64,000 nucleotides of DNA. It comes from Streptomyces sp. CBMA291 (lineage in GTDB: Bacteria; Actinomycetota; Actinomycetes; Streptomycetales; Streptomycetaceae). The position numbers and the translations under genes were made by a program. The notes under the pieces were generated by a model. The model worked only from the letters and a program-made list of their open reading frames with translations. It was not told the DNA's origin and searched no databases. Within the stretch, counting starts at the first letter, position 1; each line of letters starts with the position of its first letter. Shown here one piece after another: positions 26,248-33,806 of the stretch. Where the stretch lies: NCBI RefSeq assembly GCF_014596525.1, contig NZ_MSJP01000006.1:1-64000 (forward strand). Direction: 5' to 3'.

Positions 26248-26343
26248 GAGACCGCCCCCTCGGGCCCGGAACGTCATTCCTCCAGTCGCCTTCCCCGGCG
26301 TGGCACCCCGCCTCCCCCTTCCCCGCTCGGCATCCTTGCGTCC

Positions 26344-26874
26344 ATGAGCGACGGCGGTGGCCGTGAGGCCGGGGTGTACGACGTCAGGGACTCGGCCCGG
26401 GGCTGGCTGACCCTTCAGTTGGCGGCCCTGGGTTTCGTCGGGCTGTGCGGTGCGCTGAAGGCCGGAGGATCCGGTGGGGCTTCGGCGCCGCGTGGGGTGG
26501 AGGTGGTGGCGGGGGTCCTCGTGCTCCTCGCGCTGTTCCTGGCCTGCTGGGCGGTCTACCTCGTCGGGCGTACGGCCTGGCCGCACTCGCCGGTCCCCGA
26601 CCCGCCCGCCCGTGCCGCCCGGCGGCTCCGTGCCGGTCTCGTCCTCACCTTCGTCACGGTCCTTCTGACGGCCCTCGCCGCCACCAGCTCCTGGTGGCCC
26701 ACGCCCAAGGTGCCGTCCGCGTCCGTCGAGGTCACCACCTCGGCCGGCAGTCTGTGCGGCGAGCTTGCCCGGGGGAGTGGCGCCCTCACCCTGATCGTCC
26801 AGGGCCACACCGTCGACATCCCCGTCGCGGACGTCCTGGCGGTGGCTCCGGTCGCCCGTTGCGCGGACGCTTGA
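26344..26874 (+). CDS. Hypothetical membrane protein
   Basis: This 176-residue protein has three predicted hydrophobic helices (LTLQLAALGFVGLCGAL; VVAGVLVLLALFLACWAVYL; AGLVLTFVTVLLTALAATSS). A C-terminal extracytoplasmic domain of about 55 residues carries two cysteines (SLCGELARG and VARCADA) that could form a disulfide. I recognise no family. Codon usage is normal for the region. Confidence 0.7.
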   Translation: MSDGGGREAGVYDVRDSARGWLTLQLAALGFVGLCGALKAGGSGGASAPRGVEVVAGVLVLLALFLACWAVYLVGRTAWPHSPVPDPPARAARRLRAGLVLTFVTVLLTALAATSSWWPTPKVPSASVEVTTSAGSLCGELARGSGALTLIVQGHTVDIPVADVLAVAPVARCADA

Positions 26875-26965
26875 CCGGACGGCCCGCCCGAGTCGCGGCG
26901 GGGGAACGATCCCGGGGCGAGGCTCGTTCGACCCCAGGCCCGAACCACCCGGACTCAGGAGTGAC

Positions 26966-27622
26966 TTGACCGCCGCCATGACCGCCGCCGTCCTCGCCCC
27001 GCTGCCGCCCCTGTCAGACCAGGCCGAGAGGCTGATCGGGCTCGGAGCGCACGAACTCGCCGGGCTCTCCGCCGACGAACTGCGCACCTACGCCGGAAGC
27101 GCCGACGCCTCCGACGGCGGCGCCCTGCTCGCCGTACACCCCGACCGGCTCCCCGCGTCCGCGCTCGCGCCGCTCCTCCGCAGGGAGGGCAAGCCCGGGT
27201 TCGTGGTCACCGACATGACGGACGTCGACGACTTCCGGCCGTACGGCGTCGAACTGCCGGACACCCCGCTCTACCTCGGCACCGGTCTCGACCGAGGCGA
27301 CCACCTGGCCGACTGGACCCCCGAGGAGGCACTTCCGGCACTCGCGCGGGAAGGACGCGACCCGCTCACGCTCACCGAGGGGATCCACTGGGTGCTCCAG
27401 CAGTCGGCCGCCCTGGAGCGCAACCACTGCTTCATGACCATCGGTTCACGGCTGCGCAAGGCCGACGGCGCCTACGACGCCCGTACGCCGGCGATCTGGA
27501 TCAGCAACGGGACCGGGCGCGACGGCCGCGAGCGCCGCGACGCCCCCAAGGTCGGCTGGTGCTGGTGGGGAAACCGGCACACCTGGCTCGGCTTCGGCTC
27601 GGCCACCGGCCGCCACGCGTAG
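26966..27622 (+). CDS. DUF5701-family protein
   Basis: This 218-residue soluble protein matches my memory of the actinobacterial DUF5701 family (LIGLGAHELAGLSADELR at the start; GIHWVLQQSAALERNHCFMT and WISNGTGRDGRERRDAPKVG in the second half; a Trp-rich GWCWWGNRHTWLGF ending). No function is established. A TTG start at 26966, 4 bp after AGGAG, fits better than the ATG at 26978, which is 16 bp from that site. Confidence 0.75.
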   Translation: MTAAMTAAVLAPLPPLSDQAERLIGLGAHELAGLSADELRTYAGSADASDGGALLAVHPDRLPASALAPLLRREGKPGFVVTDMTDVDDFRPYGVELPDTPLYLGTGLDRGDHLADWTPEEALPALAREGRDPLTLTEGIHWVLQQSAALERNHCFMTIGSRLRKADGAYDARTPAIWISNGTGRDGRERRDAPKVGWCWWGNRHTWLGFGSATGRHA

Positions 27623-27632
27623 CGACGAGGTC

Positions 27633-27664
27633 GTGCGGCCCCGCCTGGCGGGGCGGGGCCGCAC
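27633..27664. terminator. Bidirectional terminator
   Basis: GTGCGGCCCCGC and GCGGGGCCGCAC (12-bp perfect stem, 8-base loop) lie just after the DUF5701 stop and before the convergent secreted-protein gene. Confidence 0.8.
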
Positions 27665-27712
27665 GTGCCACGGCTGTGGCGCCCGCCCGGGGCGAGGGCC
27701 CCGGGCGCGCCG

Positions 27713-28162
27713 TCACCCGTTGGCGCTGACGCGCAGGACGCCGCTACAGTTCAGTGCGGTGGCGCCCTCGTAGTTGCAGGCCTGGATGTCGATGTAGCCG
27801 CTCTCGCCTATGGAGAGGTTGAGGTCGGCGCAGTTGCCCTTGCCGAGGTCGTACTGCACGTTGTGCCACGAGCCGCCGTTGATCCGGTACCAGCTGCCGG
27901 GATGGTGTCCGTCCGCCGCGGTGTCACACGTATAGAGGTGCTCACCGTACGGCTGGAAACAGCTCATCGCGCCCGAGGTGGAGATCGAGTAACAGGGATA
28001 GTCGGCGGCCACGTCCCGCACGCTCGTCACGGTCGCCTCCGACGACTGCGAAGTGGCCGCCGAGGCGGGTGTGACGAAGGCGGCACCGACGCCGACTCCG
28101 AGGGCGAGCGTGCCGATGACGCGGGAGAAGCGCGCCGGAACGGTTGTCTGTGCACGGGCCAT
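27713..28162 (-). CDS. Secreted cysteine-rich hypothetical protein
   Basis: The 149-residue product has a Sec signal peptide (VIGTLALGVGVGAAFVTPASA) with likely cleavage after ASA. The mature domain of about 110 residues has six cysteines (YPCYS, MSCFQ, YTCDT, GNCAD, QACNY, LNCSG), enough for three disulfides, plus many Tyr, Gly and Trp residues. No family is recognised; the size and disulfide count are typical of secreted binding or inhibitor domains. ATG 28162 follows GGAGGTG at a good distance. Confidence 0.75.
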   Translation of the reverse strand: MARAQTTVPARFSRVIGTLALGVGVGAAFVTPASAATSQSSEATVTSVRDVAADYPCYSISTSGAMSCFQPYGEHLYTCDTAADGHHPGSWYRINGGSWHNVQYDLGKGNCADLNLSIGESGYIDIQACNYEGATALNCSGVLRVSANG

Positions 28163-28430
28163 GAGGGCACCTCCGGTGGGGAGCGATCGGTGGGCATGAG
28201 CCTCACTGGTGCTGCGTCGCGCCCCGACAACCTTTCAAGTTCATGACACATCCACCACCACGTAACCCGCCTTTGGCTCGTTTGCGCCCCCTCGCCATCG
28301 GCCCGCCTCCCGACTTGAAACGGCGCAGGACCGGGCGGTCGGACCGGCCTCGGGAACTCCCGGCGGAACCGGCGGACTTGACGGGCCGAATGACGGCGTT
28401 GGGCCAGGTGAGGGGCGTCCGGGCACCCGT

Positions 28431-31259
28431 ATGATGAGAAAGGCCCTCCAACCTGGGGCCGACTCCCGACGTGCGCGGTGGTGGTGGATGGCGGGCGGCG
28501 CTCCTCGGGGCGGGCTGCGAGGCCGGCGTGGCGAGTGCGGAGTGCTGGACCAGGTGGTGGCCGACGCCCGCGCGGGCCGCAGCCAGGTACTCGTCCTGCG
28601 CGGCGAGGCGGGGGTCGGCAAGTCCGCCCTCACGGACTATCTGGTGGAGAGCGCGGCGGGCTGCCGCATCCTGCGGGCCGTCGGCGTCGAGTCCGAGATG
28701 GAACTGGCCTTCGCCGGACTGCACCAGCTGTGCGCACCCCTCCTCGGCTTCCTCGACCGGCTCCCGGCACCCCAACGCGACGCGCTGTCCGTGGCGTTCG
28801 GCCTGCGCGCCGGAGGCGCACCCGACCGGTTCCTCGTCGGGCTCGCCGTCCTCAGCCTCCTGGCCGAGGCGGCGGAGGAGACACCCCTCGTCTGCGTGGT
28901 CGACGACGGACAGTGGCTCGACCGGGTCTCCGCGCAGACCCTGGCGTTCGTCGCCCGCAGACTCCTCGCCGAGCGGGTGGCGCTGGTGTGCGCCGTACGG
29001 ACCTCGGCCCCCGACACGGGCCACGACCCCTGGACGGGCCTGCGGGAGACCGAGGTCCGGGGACTGCGCGGCGACGACGCGGACGCGCTCCTTGCCTCGC
29101 TCGTCCCCGGCCGCCTCGACGCCCGGGTCAGGGACCGGATCGTCGCCGAGACCCGGGGCAACCCGCTGGCCCTCCTGGAACTCACCCGCGGCCTGACCCC
29201 CGCGGAACTCGCCGGAGGCTTCGGCAGACCGGACGCGGGCCCACTGACGAGCCGCATCGAACAGAGCTATCTGCGGCAGATCGACGCCCTCCCCGAAGCC
29301 GCCCGGCGACTCCTCCTCCTGGCCGCCGCCGAACCGGTCGGCGACCTGCCCCTGCTGCGCCGGGCCGCTGAACGGCTCGGCATCGGGCCCGACGCCGAAG
29401 GGACGGCCGAGGCCGCCGGACTGATCGAATTCGGCGCGCGGGTACGGTTCCGCCACCCGCTGGTCCGCTCGGCGGCCTACCGCGCGGCCCCGCCCCCCGC
29501 ACGCGGAGAGGTCCACCGGGCCCTCGCCGAGGCGACCGGCCCCGAGGCCGACTCGGACCGCCGGGCCTGGCACCTGGCCCACGCGGCCCGCTGCCCCGAC
29601 GAGACCCTCGCGGCCGAACTGGAACGCTCCGCCGACCGGGCCGAGGCCCGCGGCGGCGTCGCCGCGGCTGCCGCCTTCCTGCGCCGCGCCACCGAACTGA
29701 CCCCCGACGCGACCGTACGAGGGGAAAGAGCGGCCGCCGCCGCCCAGACGGCCTACGAGGCCGGAGCCCCCGAAGCGGCCCTCGACCTCCTGGCGGCCGC
29801 CGAACTCAGCCCCCTGGACAAGGCCGGACAAGCCCGGCTCGCCCGGCTCCGCGCCCGCATCGCCTTCGCCCGCCGACGCGGCGGCGAGGCACTGCCGCTG
29901 CTCCTCGACGCGGCCGGACGGCTCACCCGGGTCGGCGACGACGAGGCCCGTGAGGCCTACCTCGACGCGATCGGCGCGGCGGTCTTCGCCGGCCGGACAC
30001 ACGACATCTCCGTACGGGAAGTGGCCGAGGCCGCCCGCTCGGCGCCGTGCGGACCCCGTCCCCCGCGCCCCACCGACCTCCTTCTCGACGGTCTGGCGAT
30101 GTGGTGCGCCGAGCCCGGGGCCGAAGGCGCCCCGCTGGTGAAGTCCGCGCTGCGGGCCTTCCGGCAGGCCCCCGGGCAGGCCGGGGACCACGAGGTCACG
30201 CGCTGGCTCTGGCTGACCTGGCTCACCGCCGCCGACCTCTGGGACGACGAGTCCTGGCAGGTCCTGACGACCCGCGCGGTCCGTTCCGCCCGCGCGACCG
30301 GCGCGCTCACCTTCCTCCCCCTGGCCCTCGGCTACCGGGCCTCCGTGCACGTCCACGCCGGGGAGTTCGCCCTCGCCTCCGCGCTCGTCGACGAATCCGT
30401 CGCCCTCACCGAGGCGACCGGCCACTCGCCCATGGAGTACCCGGCGCTGCTGCTCACGGCCTGGCGCGGCGACGACCCCCGGGCGGCGGAGGTCATCGAG
30501 AGCGCCGCCGGGGACGCCGCGACCTGGGGCGAGGGACGGGCCGTCGGCCTCGCGGCCTACCTCCTCGCGGTCCTGCACAACGGCCACGGCCGTTACCAGG
30601 ACGCCCTGGACCACGCCGCACGCGCGGTGGAACACGAGGACTTGGCGGTCACCGGCTTCGCCCTCGCCGAACTCGTCGAGGCGGGCGCGCGCGGCGGCGC
30701 CCCCGCGACGGCCGAGGCGGCGCTGCGCCGCCTTGAGGAACGGACCCGCGCTGCGGGCACCGACTGGGCCCTCGGCACCCTGGCCCGGTCCGCGGCCCTG
30801 CTGAGCGAGGGCCCGGCCGCCGACCTGCTCTACCGCCAGGCCGTCGAGCGGCTCGGCCGCAGCGGGATCGCCGTCCACCTCGCCCGTACGCACCTGGTGT
30901 ACGGCGAGTGGCTCCGCCGCGAGAACCGGCGCGGCGAAGCACGGGAACACCTGCGGACGGCCTACGAGTCGCTGCGGGACTTCGGGGCGAAGGCCTTCGC
31001 CGAGCGGGCCCGCCGCGAACTCCTGGCCACCGGTGAGACCCCGCGCCGCAGCACGGCCCAGGCTCGGGACCCGCGCGAGGCCCTGACCGCGCAGGAGGCG
31101 CAGATCGCCCGCCTCGCCGCCGAGGGGATGACCAACTCCGAGATCGGCGCCGAGCTGTTCATCAGCCCCCGCACCGTCGAGTGGCATCTGCGCAAGGTCT
31201 TCGCCAAGCTCGACGTCACCTCGCGGAACAAGCTCCGCACGGCGCTGACCGGGGGCTGA
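28431..31259 (+). CDS. LuxR-family ATP-binding (LAL) transcriptional regulator
   Basis: The 942-residue protein has the LAL layout. An N-terminal AAA/STAND ATPase domain carries Walker A at GEAGVGKSAL (residues 58-67) and Walker B near LVCVVDDGQW. A long TPR-like helical sensor middle follows, and a C-terminal LuxR helix-turn-helix has LTAQEAQIARLAAEGMTNSE and ISPRTVEWHLRKVF. Such regulators activate nearby catabolic or secondary-metabolism genes after binding a ligand and ATP. The start is uncertain: ATG at 28431 or 28434, or ATG at 28488 where family similarity begins. The neighbouring sigma factor and P450 are possible targets. Confidence 0.92.
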   Translation: MMRKALQPGADSRRARWWWMAGGAPRGGLRGRRGECGVLDQVVADARAGRSQVLVLRGEAGVGKSALTDYLVESAAGCRILRAVGVESEMELAFAGLHQLCAPLLGFLDRLPAPQRDALSVAFGLRAGGAPDRFLVGLAVLSLLAEAAEETPLVCVVDDGQWLDRVSAQTLAFVARRLLAERVALVCAVRTSAPDTGHDPWTGLRETEVRGLRGDDADALLASLVPGRLDARVRDRIVAETRGNPLALLELTRGLTPAELAGGFGRPDAGPLTSRIEQSYLRQIDALPEAARRLLLLAAAEPVGDLPLLRRAAERLGIGPDAEGTAEAAGLIEFGARVRFRHPLVRSAAYRAAPPPARGEVHRALAEATGPEADSDRRAWHLAHAARCPDETLAAELERSADRAEARGGVAAAAAFLRRATELTPDATVRGERAAAAAQTAYEAGAPEAALDLLAAAELSPLDKAGQARLARLRARIAFARRRGGEALPLLLDAAGRLTRVGDDEAREAYLDAIGAAVFAGRTHDISVREVAEAARSAPCGPRPPRPTDLLLDGLAMWCAEPGAEGAPLVKSALRAFRQAPGQAGDHEVTRWLWLTWLTAADLWDDESWQVLTTRAVRSARATGALTFLPLALGYRASVHVHAGEFALASALVDESVALTEATGHSPMEYPALLLTAWRGDDPRAAEVIESAAGDAATWGEGRAVGLAAYLLAVLHNGHGRYQDALDHAARAVEHEDLAVTGFALAELVEAGARGGAPATAEAALRRLEERTRAAGTDWALGTLARSAALLSEGPAADLLYRQAVERLGRSGIAVHLARTHLVYGEWLRRENRRGEAREHLRTAYESLRDFGAKAFAERARRELLATGETPRRSTAQARDPREALTAQEAQIARLAAEGMTNSEIGAELFISPRTVEWHLRKVFAKLDVTSRNKLRTALTGG

Positions 31260-31600
31260 GGGGCCGCCGTCCCCCGCCCGGCGCTCTCCGCCGAGCCCCG
31301 CCTGCACCACTTCCCGCGCCCCCTGCCCGAAGAGCCTGCCCGTCGGCATCTCATTCCCGCGCCCCCTGCCGTACCGCCTGCCCGTCGGCCATTTCCCCTT
31401 CCGTACGCCCCTGCTCGTCGCCCTTTCCCGTATCCCCTGGCCCGTGTACGAGGGCGGGCGCGCGGACGCCCCGTACCCCCTGGCCCGGCACACCAGGGCC
31501 AGGACCAGGGATTCCCCGGGCGCGCGCGGCACCGGAGGAGCGCGAGCGTGGCGGGGGAGGCATCACCCCCGGATGCCGTGTGCGAAACGGAGCCGTGCCC
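31260..31600. repeat. Gap with a 43-bp imperfect direct repeat
   Basis: Two adjacent copies of a 43-bp unit (31313-31355 and 31356-31398), each beginning CCCGCGCCCCCTGCC and containing GCCTGCCCGTCGGC, are followed by a more diverged third copy. No gene is seen; the sigma-factor promoter must lie in the last roughly 150 bp. Confidence 0.45.
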
Positions 31601-32284
31601 GTGTCCCTGAACCCGCCGGAAGCCCCGCCCCGGACGCCCTCGCCCTCGACGTCCCCGGTCTCCCTGGACGAGGCGCTGTCCGTCTTCGTCGGCCTGAGAC
31701 CCCGTCTCTTCGGCATCGCCTACCGGATAGTGGGCAGCACCGCGGAGGCCGAGGACGTACTCCAGGAAGTGTGGGTGCGCTGGCAGAAGACCGACCGATC
31801 GGTGGTGGTCAGCCCCGCCGCCTTCCTGTCCCGCGCGACCGCCCGCCTGGCCGTCAACGTGACCCGTTCCGCCTGGTCCCGCAAGCGGAACCACACCGAC
31901 ACCTGGCCGCCCGACCCCGTCGACCCCGGCACCGACCTGGAGACCCTGGTCCAGCGGGCGGAGGAGGTCGACCGGGCGCTGCTGCTCGTCCTGACGCGGC
32001 TGACCCCGGCCGAACGGGCCGTGTACGTGCTGCGCGAGGCGTTCGCGTACCCCTACCCGGACATCGCCGCCACCCTCCGGCTCAGCGCCGTCAACGTCCG
32101 CAAGATCGCCAGCCGTGCCCGCAGACATCTCCTGGCCGAGCCCAGGGGGACCCTGGACACCGGGGAGCACCGACGGCTGCGCGCCGCCTTCGCGGCGGCG
32201 GCCCGGCACGGGGACATCGCCTCCCTGGAGCGGGTCCTCGTCCCCCGTCCCCCGGCCCGGCGCGGCACGATGACACCCGCGTGA
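31601..32284 (+). CDS. ECF sigma factor, SigJ/ECF41-like, truncated C-terminal domain
   Basis: This 227-residue protein has sigma region 2 (LFGIAYRIVGSTAEAEDVLQ, then EVWVRWQKTDR) and region 4 (LTPAERAVYVLREAFAYPYP and the helix-turn-helix RLSAVNVRKIASRARRHLL). The linker has the Trp/Pro stretch TWPPDPVDP seen in ECF41-type factors. Those factors carry a SnoaL-like C-terminal regulatory domain, but here the chain stops about 25 residues after region 4, at its first helix (AAARHGDIASLERVL). GTG 31601 is chosen because GGAG lies 8 bp upstream; a GTG at 31595 is too close to it. Confidence 0.82.
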   Translation: MSLNPPEAPPRTPSPSTSPVSLDEALSVFVGLRPRLFGIAYRIVGSTAEAEDVLQEVWVRWQKTDRSVVVSPAAFLSRATARLAVNVTRSAWSRKRNHTDTWPPDPVDPGTDLETLVQRAEEVDRALLLVLTRLTPAERAVYVLREAFAYPYPDIAATLRLSAVNVRKIASRARRHLLAEPRGTLDTGEHRRLRAAFAAAARHGDIASLERVLVPRPPARRGTMTPA

Positions 32285-32454
32285 TCCGTTCCACGCGAGG
32301 GACACCGCCGGGACCCCGGTCCGGGCGACGGGCAGGGACGCGCCCGGCGCGCGGTGTCACCGTCACGCTCCTCATTCGGTCAGTCGTACGGAGAAACCGG
32401 TGCGGCCCGGTCCGTACGGCCCTACCGTTCCCCTCCGTACCACGCCCCACCCCC

Positions 32455-32504
32455 ATGAGACCCCAGAAGACCCCATGAGACCCCGCGAGACCCCGTGAGA
32501 CAGG
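32455..32504 (+). repeat. Five 10-bp tandem repeats upstream of the P450 gene
   Basis: The decamer NNGAGACCCC is repeated five times without gaps (ATGAGACCCC, AGAAGACCCC, ATGAGACCCC, GCGAGACCCC, then GTGAGACAGG running into the ribosome-binding site). It ends 10 bp before the P450 ATG, so it lies in the mRNA leader. The period is one helical turn. Confidence 0.7.
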
Positions 32505-32514
32505 AGCCCTGGAC

Positions 32515-33741
32515 ATGCCCGACGAGCAGACGTTCGTCCTCGACCCCGCCGGTGCCGACCACCACGCCGAGGACCGCGCCCTGCGCGCACGCGGCGCGGC
32601 CACCCGGGTGGACATCCTCGGGGTGACCGCGTGGTCCGTCTCCGACCCCGCCCTCCTCAAGCACCTCCTCACCCGCCCCTATGTGTCCAAGGACGCGCGG
32701 GCGCACTGGCCGGAGTTCGCCGAGAAGGCCACCACCTGGCCACTCGCGCTCTGGGTGGCCGTCGACAACATGTTCACCGCCTACGGGGGCGACCACCGCC
32801 GCCTCCGCCGTCTGATCGCCCCGGCCCTCTCGCCGCGCCGGGTGGCCGACCTGGCGCCCGTCGTCGAGGACCTGGTCGCCGGTCTCCTCGACGAACTGGC
32901 CGCCCTGCCCGCCGGGGAGACGGTCGACCTGCGGGAACGGCTCGCGTATCCGCTGCCGATCGCGGTCATCGGCCGGATGATGGGGATCTCCTCCTCCCGG
33001 CTCGACGGGCTGCGCACGGTCGTGGACCGGGTCTTCGCCACCACCCTCTCCGCCGACGAGGCGGCGGAGAACACCGCCACCCTCTACCGGCTCCTCGACG
33101 AGCTGATCGCCGCCAAACAGGCCACGCCCGGCGACGACATGACGTCCTTCCTCATCGCCACCCGCGACGAGGAGGGCGACGGCGGCGCCCTCACCACCGA
33201 CGAACTGCGCGGCACCCTCGTCCTGATGCTCAGCGCCGGATACGAGACCACCGTCAACGTCATCGACCAGGCGGTCACCTCCCTGCTCGCCGACCCCGGG
33301 CAACTGGCCCACGTCCGCGCCGGACGCTGCGACTGGGGTGACGTCGTCGAGGAGACCCTGCGACACGAACCGTCCATCAAGCACCTGCCGATGCGCTTCG
33401 CCCTCCAGGACATCCCGCTCCCCGACGGACAGACCATCCGGACGGGGGAGGCCATCCTCGCCTCCTACGGCGCCGCCAACCGGCACCCGGACTGGCACGG
33501 CGAGGACGCCGACCGCTTCGACGCGACCCGGGTCACCAAGGAACACCTGGCGTTCGGGCACGGCGTCCACTTCTGTCTCGGCGCGCCGCTCGCCCGCCTC
33601 GAAGTCGCCACCGCCCTGCGGGAACTCTTCACGCGCTTCCCCGACATCCGGCTCGCCGTGCCCGCCGACGGGCTGCGCCCGCTGCCGACCCTCATCAGCA
33701 ACGGGCACGCGGCCCTCCCCGTACGGCTGACCGCCGACTGA
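32515..33741 (+). CDS. Cytochrome P450
   Basis: The 408-residue soluble P450 has every family mark. The I-helix oxygen-binding motif is LMLSAGYETT (Tyr where His is common), the K-helix ExxR is in EETLRH, and the heme-binding loop FGHGVHFCLGAPLAR has Cys354 as the iron ligand. The CYP105/107-like length indicates a bacterial class I enzyme needing a separate ferredoxin, but none is encoded nearby. The substrate is unknown. GGAG lies 8 bp before ATG 32515. The gene follows the LAL regulator and sigma factor on the same strand, so those may control it. Confidence 0.93.
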   Translation: MPDEQTFVLDPAGADHHAEDRALRARGAATRVDILGVTAWSVSDPALLKHLLTRPYVSKDARAHWPEFAEKATTWPLALWVAVDNMFTAYGGDHRRLRRLIAPALSPRRVADLAPVVEDLVAGLLDELAALPAGETVDLRERLAYPLPIAVIGRMMGISSSRLDGLRTVVDRVFATTLSADEAAENTATLYRLLDELIAAKQATPGDDMTSFLIATRDEEGDGGALTTDELRGTLVLMLSAGYETTVNVIDQAVTSLLADPGQLAHVRAGRCDWGDVVEETLRHEPSIKHLPMRFALQDIPLPDGQTIRTGEAILASYGAANRHPDWHGEDADRFDATRVTKEHLAFGHGVHFCLGAPLARLEVATALRELFTRFPDIRLAVPADGLRPLPTLISNGHAALPVRLTAD

Positions 33742-33759
33742 CCTCGCCGGGGATACGAG

Positions 33760-33791
33760 AGTGCCGTCGGCCCCTCGGGGCCGACGGCACT
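33760..33791. terminator. Bidirectional terminator with T-rich tail
   Basis: A perfect 15-bp stem (33760-33774 with 33777-33791) folds back on a CTCG tetraloop and is followed by TTCCTT. It separates the convergent P450 and the CdtB-like fusion gene. Confidence 0.9.
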
Positions 33792-33806
33792 TTCCTTCGC
33801 CGAGGA

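Larger units (their letters stand above)
25694..26343. other. Gene-poor scar with two decayed gene fragments
   Basis: No intact gene is present in this 650-bp stretch. It contains a frameshifted FG-GAP fragment on the minus strand and an ankyrin-repeat fragment on the plus strand, back to back near 26055-26089. The base composition is locally less GC-rich than in the neighbouring genes, consistent with foreign or decaying DNA. Confidence 0.6.

Noticed and set aside
28203..31532. 1109-aa minus-strand frame opposite the LAL regulator
   Set aside because: Antisense shadow of a gene with clear ATPase and LuxR domains.
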